This document shows, piece after piece, positions 31,945-43,300 of a stretch of 64,000 nucleotides of DNA. Numbering within the stretch: the first letter of the stretch is position 1; every line of letters begins with the position of its first letter. The DNA is from Saccharomycopsis fibuligera x Saccharomycopsis cf. fibuligera (Eukaryota; Ascomycota; Saccharomycetes; Ascoideales; Saccharomycopsidaceae): the NCBI GenBank assembly GCA_001936135.1, contig CP012820.1:2286501-2350500 (forward strand). Direction: 5' to 3'. Below the pieces are notes generated by a model. It saw only the letters and a program-made list of their open reading frames with translations. It had not been told where the DNA came from and did not search any database. A program made the translations under genes and the position numbers.

Positions 31945-33355
31945 TTTTTTTCCAAAGGCAATGTGATCCAGCTGGCAAATCTGCTTTGAGATACACGCGG
32001 ACCGCCAATATATTAAAAGGGGGCTGGGGTGGTGTACATGCATAAACGGGTCAGAGACATGCATCTATATGTGCCAAAAAAAAAACACATTATGAGGTTT
32101 TCTTTCTAAAAAAAAAAGAAAAAAAAAGAAAAAACTGTACCTGGCGGTTACTAGCGCAACGCCAGCTGGCATCTGCGCCTTTATGAGCAAGAAGCTGTCG
32201 CCATAATAAAGCGACCTCAAAAAACAAACTATGGTGCTATTGTTTAGTGGTATTCTAAAAGGTTCATATGGTAACAGTGGCCTACAAGGACGCTGAATGA
32301 GGTCACAAATGCAACACTCCGTTAACTTCTCTGTAGATGGATGATCGTAACCCAGTAGCAACAAGCACCATAAGCGCCAGACACGTTACTTGTAGTAATG
32401 TTATTGTTGGCATACCGCAGTGGTGTTCAGTTGGGAGCCAGCCGTAGTATAAGTTAGCATTGCCGTAGCAGAATTTGCTGGTAAAACAAGTAACTCGCTG
32501 CGTTGCGAAACCTTGGTTTCACAACTACTTACTAACCCCTATAAGGCAAAAAGGCGTTCCGTACAAATCAGTGAAACAATTATGCCTCCTTGCCAGAAGT
32601 CCTAAAATCGTTTGGGCCCTCAATTAGCCGCCCGCGGAATGAAAGGGGGTCTCTAGGGCGGTCAATAGTAGCACTAACAGGACCTAATTGGGCGACGCGA
32701 TCTGTCTCAGCTGTCAAAACAATAGGTCCGCCCCCAGATTATTTTTAGCATATGCATGTAGCGTGAAAATTCTTTTCGTCAGGCAGAATAGGAGATGTTC
32801 CCGCTACTACTATTTTTGGCCGTGAACGCATATGATGTGTTAGTTTTTGTATTTTTCGGTTCAGTTTCTGTAAACGTTAAGATCATAACTGTGGTAAGAG
32901 CAGCGCCCTAATCGCAGGAATGTTTCATGCCGGTGAACGGGGAGGAGGCAGCCTAACGCTTACGGTTGTCTCAGTTGTCACCAGGTGAGTTGGTCTGCTC
33001 TAGTTCATCAGCTTTGCTTAATATGTCAATATACTTTTGTTTATGGCAGCAAGAGGCGCTCCGGAAAAAAGCAACATAAAAACCAGCTCTTGCTTTCCTC
33101 GTTTGGTCAATTTTTGTTACATGACAAGCAGGTGTTAAGCAAACGGCTGTTTGTTTTGCCAAACCACTTCGACGCTTGCCGGTGTTTACATATTGCCCGA
33201 TTTGGAAATACAGGCGCGCACAGTTCTCAAGAAAAACTCAAAAAATCGATTCTGACATTGTATTTCCATTCACGGCCAGTGTACGCTGCACTGTGGTTGT
33301 TGTAAGCAATCCTTGACCTTCCCAAAAAAGCAAATTTCAAATTTTAGGTCTACTA

Positions 33356-33378
33356 ATGGGTCCTTGGTAAGGGCCCAT
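33356..33378. repeat. Near-perfect inverted repeat ATGGGTCC-N7-GGGCCCAT
   Basis: Eight-bp arms with one G-T-type mismatch and a 7-bp spacer. Confidence 0.55.
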
Positions 33379-34427
33379 CATGCACAAGTGTTTGTTTTTC
33401 TTCTACTTGATATCAATTAAACGAGATTGTGTTGTCAGTAGATGACATTCCTGATCTTGTGGCAATTGAATAGACGGCAATACAATGTTTTCTTTGTTTT
33501 GCATGCAGCATCAAAGATTGCAATGAAACGGTCTAAGTTATATATGCGTTTCGACAGTCTACGTGAACTTCTCGTCAAGCCAGTGCATCATGAAAAGTAA
33601 GCGAAACTAGTAAAAGCAGGGTTGAGGTGCACTCTTAACAAGACGGCTAGCTATAGCTCCACGCCGAAAGATTCTGAAGTTTGCGTTCTTCATGCAGTGT
33701 CTCAAAACATCGAAAAAGCCTTGTGAAAGGCCTCGCGTATGAATGACGATAGCATACTCTTGGCTAAAAGTAAACCACCGTCTCGCTGTAATGAATACCT
33801 TTTAACCAGCCTACAGTATATTTACTTTTCTGCAAAATGTTCTACTTTTAGGGTCGCTATAATGGGGGTAAACCAACCTGTACAGCTACATTTAGAAGCA
33901 TTGGAGTGCTGCCCAAACATCGATATATAAAACGCTATTCTGGAAGAACTGCTAAGTTAACCCCGTTGACCAAGTGTCTGTTTATGGCGGTTTAGAGAGA
34001 AAAAAAAGTGGATACACCTGTATTTTAGCATAAAAAAGTTATTGCAATGAAGACTTGATAAGAACTATGAGACTCGTCTGTTAGCAATTTTTCGTGGATG
34101 TTAAGTGAAAATAAAAATAATAACATATTAAAGGTGAGGTTTAATCGCCAATAGGGACTACCAAGCAAACACATCTCAACTATATGTATTATTGATGATT
34201 TCAATAGCATTAACTAATGATTGATCAGCCATCATCCTTCCTATTACCAGATTAGGCAATTTTTGCATTTCTTTTTCTTCCTCTTCCAAAGAATTATAAG
34301 CATTTGCAAAAGGTTAGTATCACCGATTTCTTCAATAATAATGTCGTGGTGCTTGGATATTCCATTGGGGGCTTTATTTGGTGGACCGCTATCGTTTCGA
34401 GAAATCCAGAACAGAGAGGTAATTCGG

Positions 34428-34471
34428 TAGGCGTTTATTGGCTCATTGCTAGGCGTTTATTGGTTCATTGC
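34428..34471. repeat. 22-bp tandem duplication
   Basis: Two adjacent 22-bp copies starting taggcgtttattgg differ at one base (gctc versus gttc). A third partial copy (taggc) follows. Confidence 0.9.
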
Positions 34472-34862
34472 TAGGCAGCATATAATGTAATCGCTTACCA
34501 TTTCCCTAGATGGATGGCCTTTGACAGCTCTGACCATTTTTGTGTAATAAAAATATCCAATATTTGATATCTAATATATAATTGCACTGCTATTCACTGA
34601 TGTCTCCTTGAAACTACAAAATCAATTAATCGTGTTTTATTTCAGAAATCTTTGACTTTCTTTTTCTCATGTGCAGATAACGCAGAGCCCGTGTGGCAAG
34701 TTCATAAAGCAGTAAAGACCAATTGATAGATATACTGGACTCAACGCAATTTCTTTTTAGATGGTCATATTTTGCTATTACATTGTTATTTTTTTTTTTT
34801 TTTTTTATACGTGTAGCTCATTTGTTATGTGTCAATATGTAATTGTAATTTGGTACTAAGGT

Positions 34863-34885
34863 CAAGTGCTTTTGAATAGCACTTG
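34863..34885. repeat. Perfect inverted repeat CAAGTGCT-N7-AGCACTTG
   Basis: Eight-bp arms and a 7-bp loop (tttgaat). It matches the repeat at 10908-10928 in arms, spacing and the trailing GGC. Confidence 0.75.
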
Positions 34886-36314
34886 GCACAGAACTCCTTT
34901 TCCCCGTTTTTACTACTCAATACGCAGTAAAAATTATAACAGTTAAAAAATTAGATATTAGAATAAAAGGAATATTTAGTTAGATTAAGAAAGCTTCCAA
35001 AAATGGTTTTCAAACTAACATTGAATTTTATCTACTATTCCCTTGCTGTCTTACTGTGGCAGTAGTCAAGCTGTAGCCAATATACATCGCTAAACGCTCA
35101 AAACAAAGTATTACTTTCAAAAAAATAGTCGTTTTTTATTAATACATTTGATTCTTCAAAACTACTTTGGCTGCTGGTAAGTCTATTGTCGTACACAGGT
35201 ACTGACTTAGTTAATCCGCCCATATCTGCATACATGCGTTGAAAAGAACAAAACATTGAGTTTTTACTATAAAAAAATTTCCACAATTTATATAAACTAT
35301 TGAATCTGTTAGTATTCTGAGAGCTTATGTCGACCAATAATAACAATATTTTGACATGAAAATCAATACCGACCTAAAAAAAGAGCTACTATTTCGTAAC
35401 AACTAAATAAAGGACACGTAGAGAATAATAATTTTAGGCGGATTCAGTTGATAGTCATTAATTCCAGTTAAAACAACTTTTTTTTATTGTCAATTGTTAA
35501 GTAGTTAAATAAAAAAAAGTCAATGTGTGAAGGGCTTGATAGAAAGTATCTGTCTGAATAACGAAAAAGAGGCATCACTGATACTTTGCCGTTCTATACT
35601 TTTGCTGTTCTATGACTTCATTTTGCGTATCTAGACCTACAAGATAATTTCGGCAGAAACATTTGATAATCATAGCTTGAGACAGCTTCTTTTTTTACCC
35701 TTATGCACTACGCACTTCGTATTTTTCTTTGATATTAAACGCTTTTTATCGCTAAAAAGTTCGGGCTGTTGCGGCACATATAGCATCCTAAACGTGGACA
35801 TGAAGATAATCACTAAAGAAATATTATTAACTATGCGAGTGGTAGTGTCGGAACTTACAACAGATAAAGTGGCAATATCACAATATCTTAACAACACAAT
35901 AGCCCCTGTATTCGACCAATTATATTGAAACTACGATCATCCATCTTTGCTGGACTTCTTAGAAAAAATTGTATTTAACTGCCTTCCACAATTTTGCTTG
36001 CTTTCGGATCTTGACAACAACGCAAAAGTCAACTTTGATTAGCACACACTCACGCCGTGCCGTACACACGGTAACTCAACCACGATAGTGAAACACCAAA
36101 ATACATAAATCATACCAAAATGCATATATGTTTAATGACGCTTGGTAACGTTAGCCAATGTTAGCCAACGCGTCCTGCCCGTTCCTGTGATGTCGTGTAT
36201 CTGCGATAGCTCGTTAAGCGTTGACTGACAGACAGATTCCGGCAATCCATCCATTCACCCATCTCTTTATTTATTTATCGGTGAATAAATGCAGCAGCGC
36301 TGGCCTCGCTGCTA

Positions 36315-36364
36315 GCAAGTGCAAGTGAAAGCGCTTTCAAGTACAACCACTTGCTCGCACTTGC
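36315..36364. repeat. Palindromic cluster of CAAGTG/CACTTG motifs
   Basis: GCAAGTGCAAGTG (36315-36327), the 12-bp palindrome GAAAGCGCTTTC (36327-36338), then CACTTGC (36348-36354) and GCACTTGC (36357-36364). Two motifs on one strand face two on the other. CACTTG fits the CANNTG E-box reported for Efg1-type APSES proteins, and the APSES gene ends about 770 bp away. Confidence 0.6.
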
Positions 36365-37137
36365 TGTAAATTCCTACAACCCACAGTATTGTAGCAATAT
36401 ACCACAAACTCCGACATATCAAAGTTACGGCGGCGTCTGTCTACATATTGTATCTACGCAAACTAATTTGTACTTTACACACAGGTTGTCGTGCTTACAG
36501 TGGCTGCAATTGTCAAAAATTAGTTTGAACCAACTAGTGCGTGCATGTCAGCCAAAAACAAAAACAAAAAACAAAAACAACAGAAAATTAAAAACAAAAA
36601 ACGAAAAAAGACGCGTCAACGGTATCCTGGAAAATTCTTTAAAATAGGCCACTCGAAAATAATTAGAAATAGACATGATAATGAAGAAAACTAGAGAAAA
36701 GCAAGCCGCGCATATATCAGTATTTATAAAAGAAAAATGTAATGGTAGTAATAGTGATACGGGTTGTTAAAGTAAAAAACAATAAAAAAAAACAATAGTT
36801 TAGAGAATACTCAAGAGGTAAAAAATATATTTGGAACACAAGATAAAAACAGAAAGAAGAGTAAATAGACAAAAAAATAAAAAAAATAAAAAATAAAAAA
36901 TAGTAATAGGCCTAATCCACACAAGCAAATTAAAGCATTCCCTTTCATCTCAAATGGAAATATCTTTTCTTTACTTATTAAAATTACAAAGTCAACCGCA
37001 ACGTTTCAAGAGGCAATAATAATAATAATAAAAGGTTAACAAAAATAAACAAAAACAAAAATAAAATATCAAATGATAAAGACCGAATAAATTAAAAGCA
37101 GAGGAAAAACAAACCAGATCAAGAAAGTCACCACCAC

Positions 37138-38586
37138 TCAATGATCAGCCTTTTCTTTTTTCAACTCAGAACCATTGCTGCCGGACTGTTGAGCATTACT
37201 GCCAGATCCGCTAGAAGATTGTTGAGCTGCACCTGCCTGCTGTTGCGGAACAGATTGGCCTTGGTAGTTACCATAGTACAAGTATTGCTGATTGTTACCT
37301 CCAACTGGGTATCCATACTGATTGTAACCGTAGCTGTATTGCGGATACTGTTGATAAAGAGCTGCAGCTTGTTGGCCTTGAGCATCAGCTGTGGTTCCAG
37401 CAGTTTGTGTGGTTCCGGTAGCAGCTGCAGTACCATCGGCGCCGGAAGCCTGAGCAGCAGCAGCGGCTTGAGCAGCAGCACCATTTTCGGTACCATTCTG
37501 TGGAGTAGAAGTGGCCACTGGGCCACTTGGGTAAGCATAGTTGAAAGCAGCTTGACCGGCAACACCAGTTTGGCCAGCAGCACCAGCAGGTAGAGCTTGA
37601 CCAGCTTGACCGGCAACGCCAGCTTGGCCAGCAGCACCAACCGCACCAGCTTGGCCAGCAGCACCAGCTTGAGGCAAGTAGGCAGTGCTACCACCGCCAT
37701 TCAAAAAGAATGCTTTGATGTCTCTCACAAACAATGGGAACAATAAGTCAGCAATACCCTCGTTTCTAGCAAGTTCAAAAGCACGTTCAAATGGAATCCA
37801 AACGCCCTTTAAGTTCATTGCGCCAATCTTGACCACGTATCTTGTCTTTTCAGTTTTTAAAATTCCGTCTCTTCTGCCACGCGTCATACCGGTAACATTT
37901 AACAATTTAGTACCATTAATAAAATTTGAATCTTCACGTCTAGAAACAGAAATGTTACGCGCTTCAACTTGGTAGCAAACGGTGTTTTCGTCTTCCCAAA
38001 AAGTGGTGGTGATTCTTGGCTTGGTTGGAGTTTGGCTAATCAATGGCCTAGTAGGAAATTGCCATGCAGCGGCAGCAGCTGGATTAGCAATCAACTGGTT
38101 ATTGAAAGCAGCAGTATTAGCAGGATATGGATGAGGAGTGGCTTGGTAAGACACCGCAGCACCAGGAGTTGGTTGAGAAGCTGGGTTAGCAGAAGCAGAG
38201 TTACTGGCACCGGCACCTGAAGCGCTACCCTTTTTGTCATCTTTAGAGGTTTGACCAGCAGTCGCGTATTGGTACGGTGTAGACTGTTGACCAGCGGCGG
38301 CGGCAGCAGCAGCGGCTTGCTGTTGTTGCTGTTGTTGTTGCTGGCTCAATTGATAGAATTGCTGTTGGTTTGGGTATGAGTACGCGTTACTGCTATCATA
38401 ATAGTTTGGGTATCCACGCCCATAGGAATTGTAGTATGGCTGATGGGACTGTTGTTGAGAAGACGCGCCAGAGGCTTGTTGCGATTGGTTTTGGTTGGAG
38501 GCCTGCTGAGCTTGTTGAGACGAGTCAGCGCCAGTTTGGCCCTGTTGTTGACTATCGTAAGCGTAAGATGATTGACTAGCAGACAT
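37138..38586 (-). CDS. APSES-domain transcription factor of the Efg1/Efh1/Phd1/StuA group
   Basis: 482 residues. An APSES DNA-binding domain at about 190-296 has the group's hallmark blocks: [51 protein letters not shown] and LFPLFVRDI. The N-terminus is Gln/Ser-rich with nine Gln followed by eight Ala (near 82-98). The C-terminus has Gly-Ala-Gln repeats and then Tyr/Gln-rich, prion-like sequence. In Candida such factors act under PKA in hyphal growth, white-opaque state, adhesion and metabolism. The domain departs from the near-invariant Efg1 version ([14 protein letters not shown] where Efg1 has SVVRRADNNMINGT), so an Efh1-like paralogue seems as likely as EFG1. The start at 38586 is followed by MSASQSSY. 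It shares a promoter region with MDS3. Confidence 0.87.
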   Translation of the reverse strand: MSASQSSYAYDSQQQGQTGADSSQQAQQASNQNQSQQASGASSQQQSHQPYYNSYGRGYPNYYDSSNAYSYPNQQQFYQLSQQQQQQQQQAAAAAAAAGQQSTPYQYATAGQTSKDDKKGSASGAGASNSASANPASQPTPGAAVSYQATPHPYPANTAAFNNQLIANPAAAAAWQFPTRPLISQTPTKPRITTTFWEDENTVCYQVEARNISVSRREDSNFINGTKLLNVTGMTRGRRDGILKTEKTRYVVKIGAMNLKGVWIPFERAFELARNEGIADLLFPLFVRDIKAFFLNGGGSTAYLPQAGAAGQAGAVGAAGQAGVAGQAGQALPAGAAGQTGVAGQAAFNYAYPSGPVATSTPQNGTENGAAAQAAAAAQASGADGTAAATGTTQTAGTTADAQGQQAAALYQQYPQYSYGYNQYGYPVGGNNQQYLYYGNYQGQSVPQQQAGAAQQSSSGSGSNAQQSGSNGSELKKEKADH

Positions 38587-39514
38587 TGCCGTACGATTTT
38601 GAAATACTTTTGGTAGTATTGGATATTACAGCAGCGCCTTTATCGTTGAATCAGGTATCTGTTGATAAAGACTTTATCAATTGGTGCTTTCAGATATTTT
38701 CGAACAGGTTAAAATAAACAATCTCACCCAAACTGAGGATTATTTGCAGTTAGATCGAAGTAGAAAGCAGTAAAATGAAGTAAAAAAAAAAAAAAAAAAA
38801 TAGAAAAATAGGAAAATTTTCGTGTACGGTTTTGTTTTTGTTTTTGGCAGTCTTTGTTTTTTGCCCAGCGGGAGAGTTCCGGGGCAGTTTGTGTGAGTCG
38901 GAATTAGGAAAAGCCGGAAAAGGAGTTAAATTCTAGCAAGAAAACGACGTTCTCAACAAACTACTGAAAATTTTTTTCTTGCTGAAGAATAATAACAAAA
39001 GACGAAAAACACAAAAAAATAGGTTTAAGTATTTGTCTGATAACTTGGTTGTAAGATATAGCTTTGCGACGGTCCAAGGAAGCGGATCTGATGCTGGAGA
39101 AGAATGAACAGGTTCTGACAGTACAGACAGAGGAGGCCGAGACGAACAATAACTCAAGAGCAGGAAGAAGTGAGTTCAAGTGGAGCGGAAGCAGAACTAA
39201 ATCGTGGCCTTGCTTGATGGCGCTTGAGCAGGATCTTGCGACAATTGACGAGTTGTTGACGCTAGAACGGTCTGGTGCACGGGGGCGATGAGCAAAGTGT
39301 AACTATGGCCTTTGAACTAAAACAGGAATATGTCTGTAGCACAAAAAGCAGGCACAAGTAATTGTTAATAACACAGAATCGATGGGAACAGTAAAATATG
39401 ATGTTATTTACCGGTGTTTTTGCAGAGGAAAAGAAGAAGAAAAGAGGACAGAGATTACTTCGAAGTACAGAAAATGCAAAGGAGCAGCGACAAAAAGCAG
39501 GAATTCACATCAGC

Positions 39515-39551
<37 letters not shown>

Positions 39552-40335
39552 AGCAAAGCAATGCGGTGCACAATTGCCCGCTTGCAAAGCTTGCAACCCG
39601 ATTATCTCTCAGGCAGAGTCTCGCCGCTTGCCGCCGCTTGCCACTGCTGCTTGCCGGTTAGCGGCGGTTGACTGCCTATTGGCTGGTGTGCCGTCACATG
39701 CAGCAATACGCTCCTGCCGGGCCGTGCCGAGGCGTGCTGTGCCCAACAGACTTTTACAGAACTGCCAACCTGGCGTACCACCGCCTGCATCAAAGGCAAT
39801 CTTCTACATTAGACTATACATCCCAACATCCAGGGCGTAACCCGGATATGTGCAACATGTTTGCATGCAGACCGACAACTTGAGTGCTCTTTAAAACCCT
39901 ACAGGTTGTGCACCCCCTTTTATGCAGTAGAATGTGTGCAAATGCGCCATTACGCGCGTGTCACTCTCATTGCAAATCGAATTGAAGTGAAGTCATTCTT
40001 GCAGTTGCAGTTGCTTGCCTCGCTTAACGGTGGCTAGTGTTGTGCTGACCCTTTCCCTCTCACACGCAGTCTCTCGCTCTCTCCAGTCTCAGTTTTTTTT
40101 TCTATCCATCCGCCATCAACGATCCCGCTCCGGGGATACTCTCAAATACCTTTCTGCCTTTGAAGCTATAGCTATCGACTATTCGTATACTAATCCACAG
40201 CGTCGTTCCTCTTCTGGACCCACAACCTATACTTGGCCTCAATATCCAAAGTAGTCACTGACAGCAGCGGTCGCCCATCGCCTGTATCTCACATAGCTTT
40301 ATGTTTGCACTGCTCATGAAGCCCCTCCAATATTA
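38587..40335. promoter_or_regulatory. Divergent regulatory region between the APSES gene and MDS3
   Basis: 1.75 kb. A 19-A tract (38782-38800) lies 200 bp upstream of the APSES ATG. An 11-unit CAG repeat (39516-39548) and a Cys/Ala-coding-like GC-richer stretch (about 39.55-39.80 kb) follow. A 152-codon frame at 39382-39840 spans the CAG repeat but is low-complexity; I do not accept it as a gene. Confidence 0.55.
39516..39548. repeat. Non-coding (CAG)11
   Basis: Eleven uninterrupted CAG triplets outside any accepted gene. Confidence 0.9.
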
Positions 40336-43300
40336 ATGTCTTTTGCTCCAGCGCCCCGTGCTCACTCTCACATCCTTCATCAACATCAACAAAGTCCAAC
40401 TCAGCATCCCCACCACCCGCAAGGCCAAACCTCTACTCTGCCCTCAGATTGTATTTCTTGCGATCCCGCTAGCTTTTTTGTTTCCTCTATATCAACTTGC
40501 TATGACACCCTTGGCAGTCTCCCAGACTGCCGTCTTGGTGCCGCCTCCTGCTTGTACAACCAGTTCATCTTTGTTGTCGGTGGCTTGCGCCAAAATCCAT
40601 TCCCATTAGATCTCATCTCATTTACCGCTATTGCTGAACAGTTCCAGCGCTCACCTCAGTCCATTATTGCCAACCTTAGCATTGATATTCATCACTTAAA
40701 TCTAATCGACAGAAAGTGGTACAAGATTGATGCGGCTGAACAATACCAGCTGCCCACCGTTGCTGCTCCAGGGGCAAAAAACTTACATACCACAATCAGC
40801 AACGGTACCACCAAGAGCACCAAAACTAAAAAGAGCCACACCGGTAGCAGTGGCAATAGCAGTGGGCCACTTCCACGGTTTTTCCACTCTATAATTACCG
40901 TCAAACACAAATTATACTTATATGGTGGGATTTCTGTTATCGATGGCAGCTTAGCCGTGCTAGATGATTTATGGGAATTCGATCTCATTGGCCATAATTG
41001 GACCTACTTGAACAACATCGGCCATGCAAGGTTTGCTGCTACTCTAAATATCATACATGATACAAGCAGCCTTTTTCCGTTCGATGAGAGCGCTCTGGAA
41101 GGAACTGCTTGTCATTTGGAGAATGAAGATTCCATTGTTATTAGTGGCGGTACCAACGCAAACGATGATGTTGCCAGCTCTATTCTTATATTCAGTTTGG
41201 CCACCAAGCAATTGATCAACAATACGAACAGCTTGCAGACTTCCAGTGATGTTGATGTCCATAATGGCAAGTCATTTGTCATTGCTTACCCATTCCATCG
41301 CATGTCGACTACTAATGATGCTTTAATGTGCTTCAGCAGCAGCAAAGATAATGCCACTGTTCTCAAAACTTACTCAAAATACAATAAAACATTCGTCAAC
41401 ACCATCGTTTCCCACACTGCTGAAGATGCCATTGAGTGCCCAATTAAACATTTGCATTTTGTTCAAGGTTTCATGGTGGATAATATCAACATGGTCGTTA
41501 TGGGGTGGAAGCAACGCAATGTTATCGAAATATATTTGTTTAATCTTCCCTCATTAAAATGGTCACTGCTTGATAGTAGCTGTTTTGCCCATCCTACAAA
41601 CTTTCATTTAATCAATGCTGGGTTTCTTTGGAAACATCATGGGAAATTGATACTTTTGGGAGCTAACGAAACCATTTCTCTACCATACGAGCCACTGAAT
41701 AAGCAGAATCAAAAGACACATACTAGCAAGAACCACCTGATTAGTCCTCTTATTCAACATTATCGCAACATAATTGTCTTTGATTTGTCTTTCCTGAATA
41801 TACTAAAATTTGGGGTCACTGATGACGCATTGCTTAAGAATAGTTCAAATTTCAAGTTTTTCAGGCAGCTCTATAAGAATGAAATTTTAAATTCTATACA
41901 GTTGTCTGATGATGAAAGCGACGACTCAACAGCAGCTGCAGCAACTGCTAAAGCGCCAAACAATATTTATTCCTATGAAGATTTGGCAAATGAAAATTCT
42001 TCTCGCTTTGAAGAGCCGAATTCAAATACAATCTCTGGTGCATTTCCTATTGACAGAGAATTCAGTGCAAGTAACAACAAAAGTAACAACGCTGGAGCAC
42101 TATTTCAAAAAAACATTAATTTTGAAAGTTATGTAAACTACTTGGTGCCAAATGCAAACTTGAATTTGAATTCCAATTCTGTGAATTTTTATAACAACTC
42201 TGCGGTAGCTTTAGGAAAAAATTTTTATCAACGCTACTTGCTGCATCATAACAACTCACTTGCTGATTTCCAAATAGTGGGCACTGATGAGAAATTTCAA
42301 CCCGTTCCGCTAAATCTTTTGATCAAGCGCTGGGGACCTTATTTTTGTTATATTCTCGCAGTGGCATACACAAAAAACTTACAAGCCTTGAGCAAAAAAA
42401 TTGATCAAAACATTGACAATTATAACGAAGCGGTTAGGGAAGTAGCAGCAGCAGCGGTTGATCTCAGTTATTCGCAAGTTTCTTCTTCTGCCTCTAACTC
42501 GAACAAAAGACAGTTGAGTAGCGCTGGTGGATTATGCTTCAATCTACCGGACCACAGACAGAGTATTGCTCTGAGCCATTCCAGCAACGTGCCTAGCGAC
42601 TTAAATGAAGACGAAACTTTGATTGATGAGAAAATATTTAAAAGTTTCAAAAGCCCGCTAAGTTTCGCTTTGAATTCAAAGAAGGCAGGAATATCTATAG
42701 CCGAGGCTCACAGCAATCAGTCCAAAAGCATGCATAAGAGACATAATAGCAATGGTAGCTACCCATTTTTAAAGAATTCTGTTGTCAGTGGATACATGCA
42801 CCCAAATGCTACTACTGCTACTACTGCTACTACTAGCAGCTCGCCTAATACAAGCTCTACCGCCAGCGCAAATAGTAGCGGTAAGATCATTTTTAACTCT
42901 CCATTTGAAAATAACAAAAAAATTACCATTACTCCCCCTGGACCAGTTTCACCATCTACAAATCAGAGCCAGCATCACCAAAGTCACCAACATCATCACC
43001 ATAATCAACAAAACATCAGCCCTAGCTTAACTGATGCATTGAACAATTACTCTGAGTTCATTAATCTTCCGTCATCCAGAAAAAATTCTGTTATTTCAAA
43101 TCCAAGCAGCTTTACTTCGAATAATTCTGATCGCCTTTCTATAAATAATCCATCAGCAAGTAAATTAATGCTCAATAAAGCAGTATTGGCCTCAACTACA
43201 TCTAGTAAAGAAAGACTGAGCATTGCAAGTGACTCTTTAACCACAGGAGCTTCAGCAAACAGCGGTACAGCTACTAGTACTGGCACTTTTGCTACAGGTA

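Larger units (their letters stand above)
31785..37137. other. 5.35-kb region without a supported gene
   Basis: The longest gene-free stretch here, lying upstream of CRH and downstream of the APSES gene. It is A/T-rich, especially 34.5-37.1 kb. The open frames (all under 110 codons) have no recognisable domain. It holds several inverted repeats, a 22-bp tandem duplication and a CACTTG-rich palindromic cluster. Candidates are an extended CRH promoter, non-coding RNA genes, a replication origin or a centromere. The sequence alone does not decide. Confidence 0.6.

Noticed and set aside
32985-33305. 106-codon frame in the gene-free block
   Set aside because: No domain, no signal peptide and no neighbour logic; length is within chance for such a long region.
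35677-35928. 83-codon frame in the gene-free block
   Set aside because: Hydrophobic start looks superficially like a signal peptide, but nothing else supports it.
39382-39840. 152-codon frame with Ser run
   Set aside because: Made by the CAG repeat and GC-rich low complexity; no domain, and two other frames are equally open.
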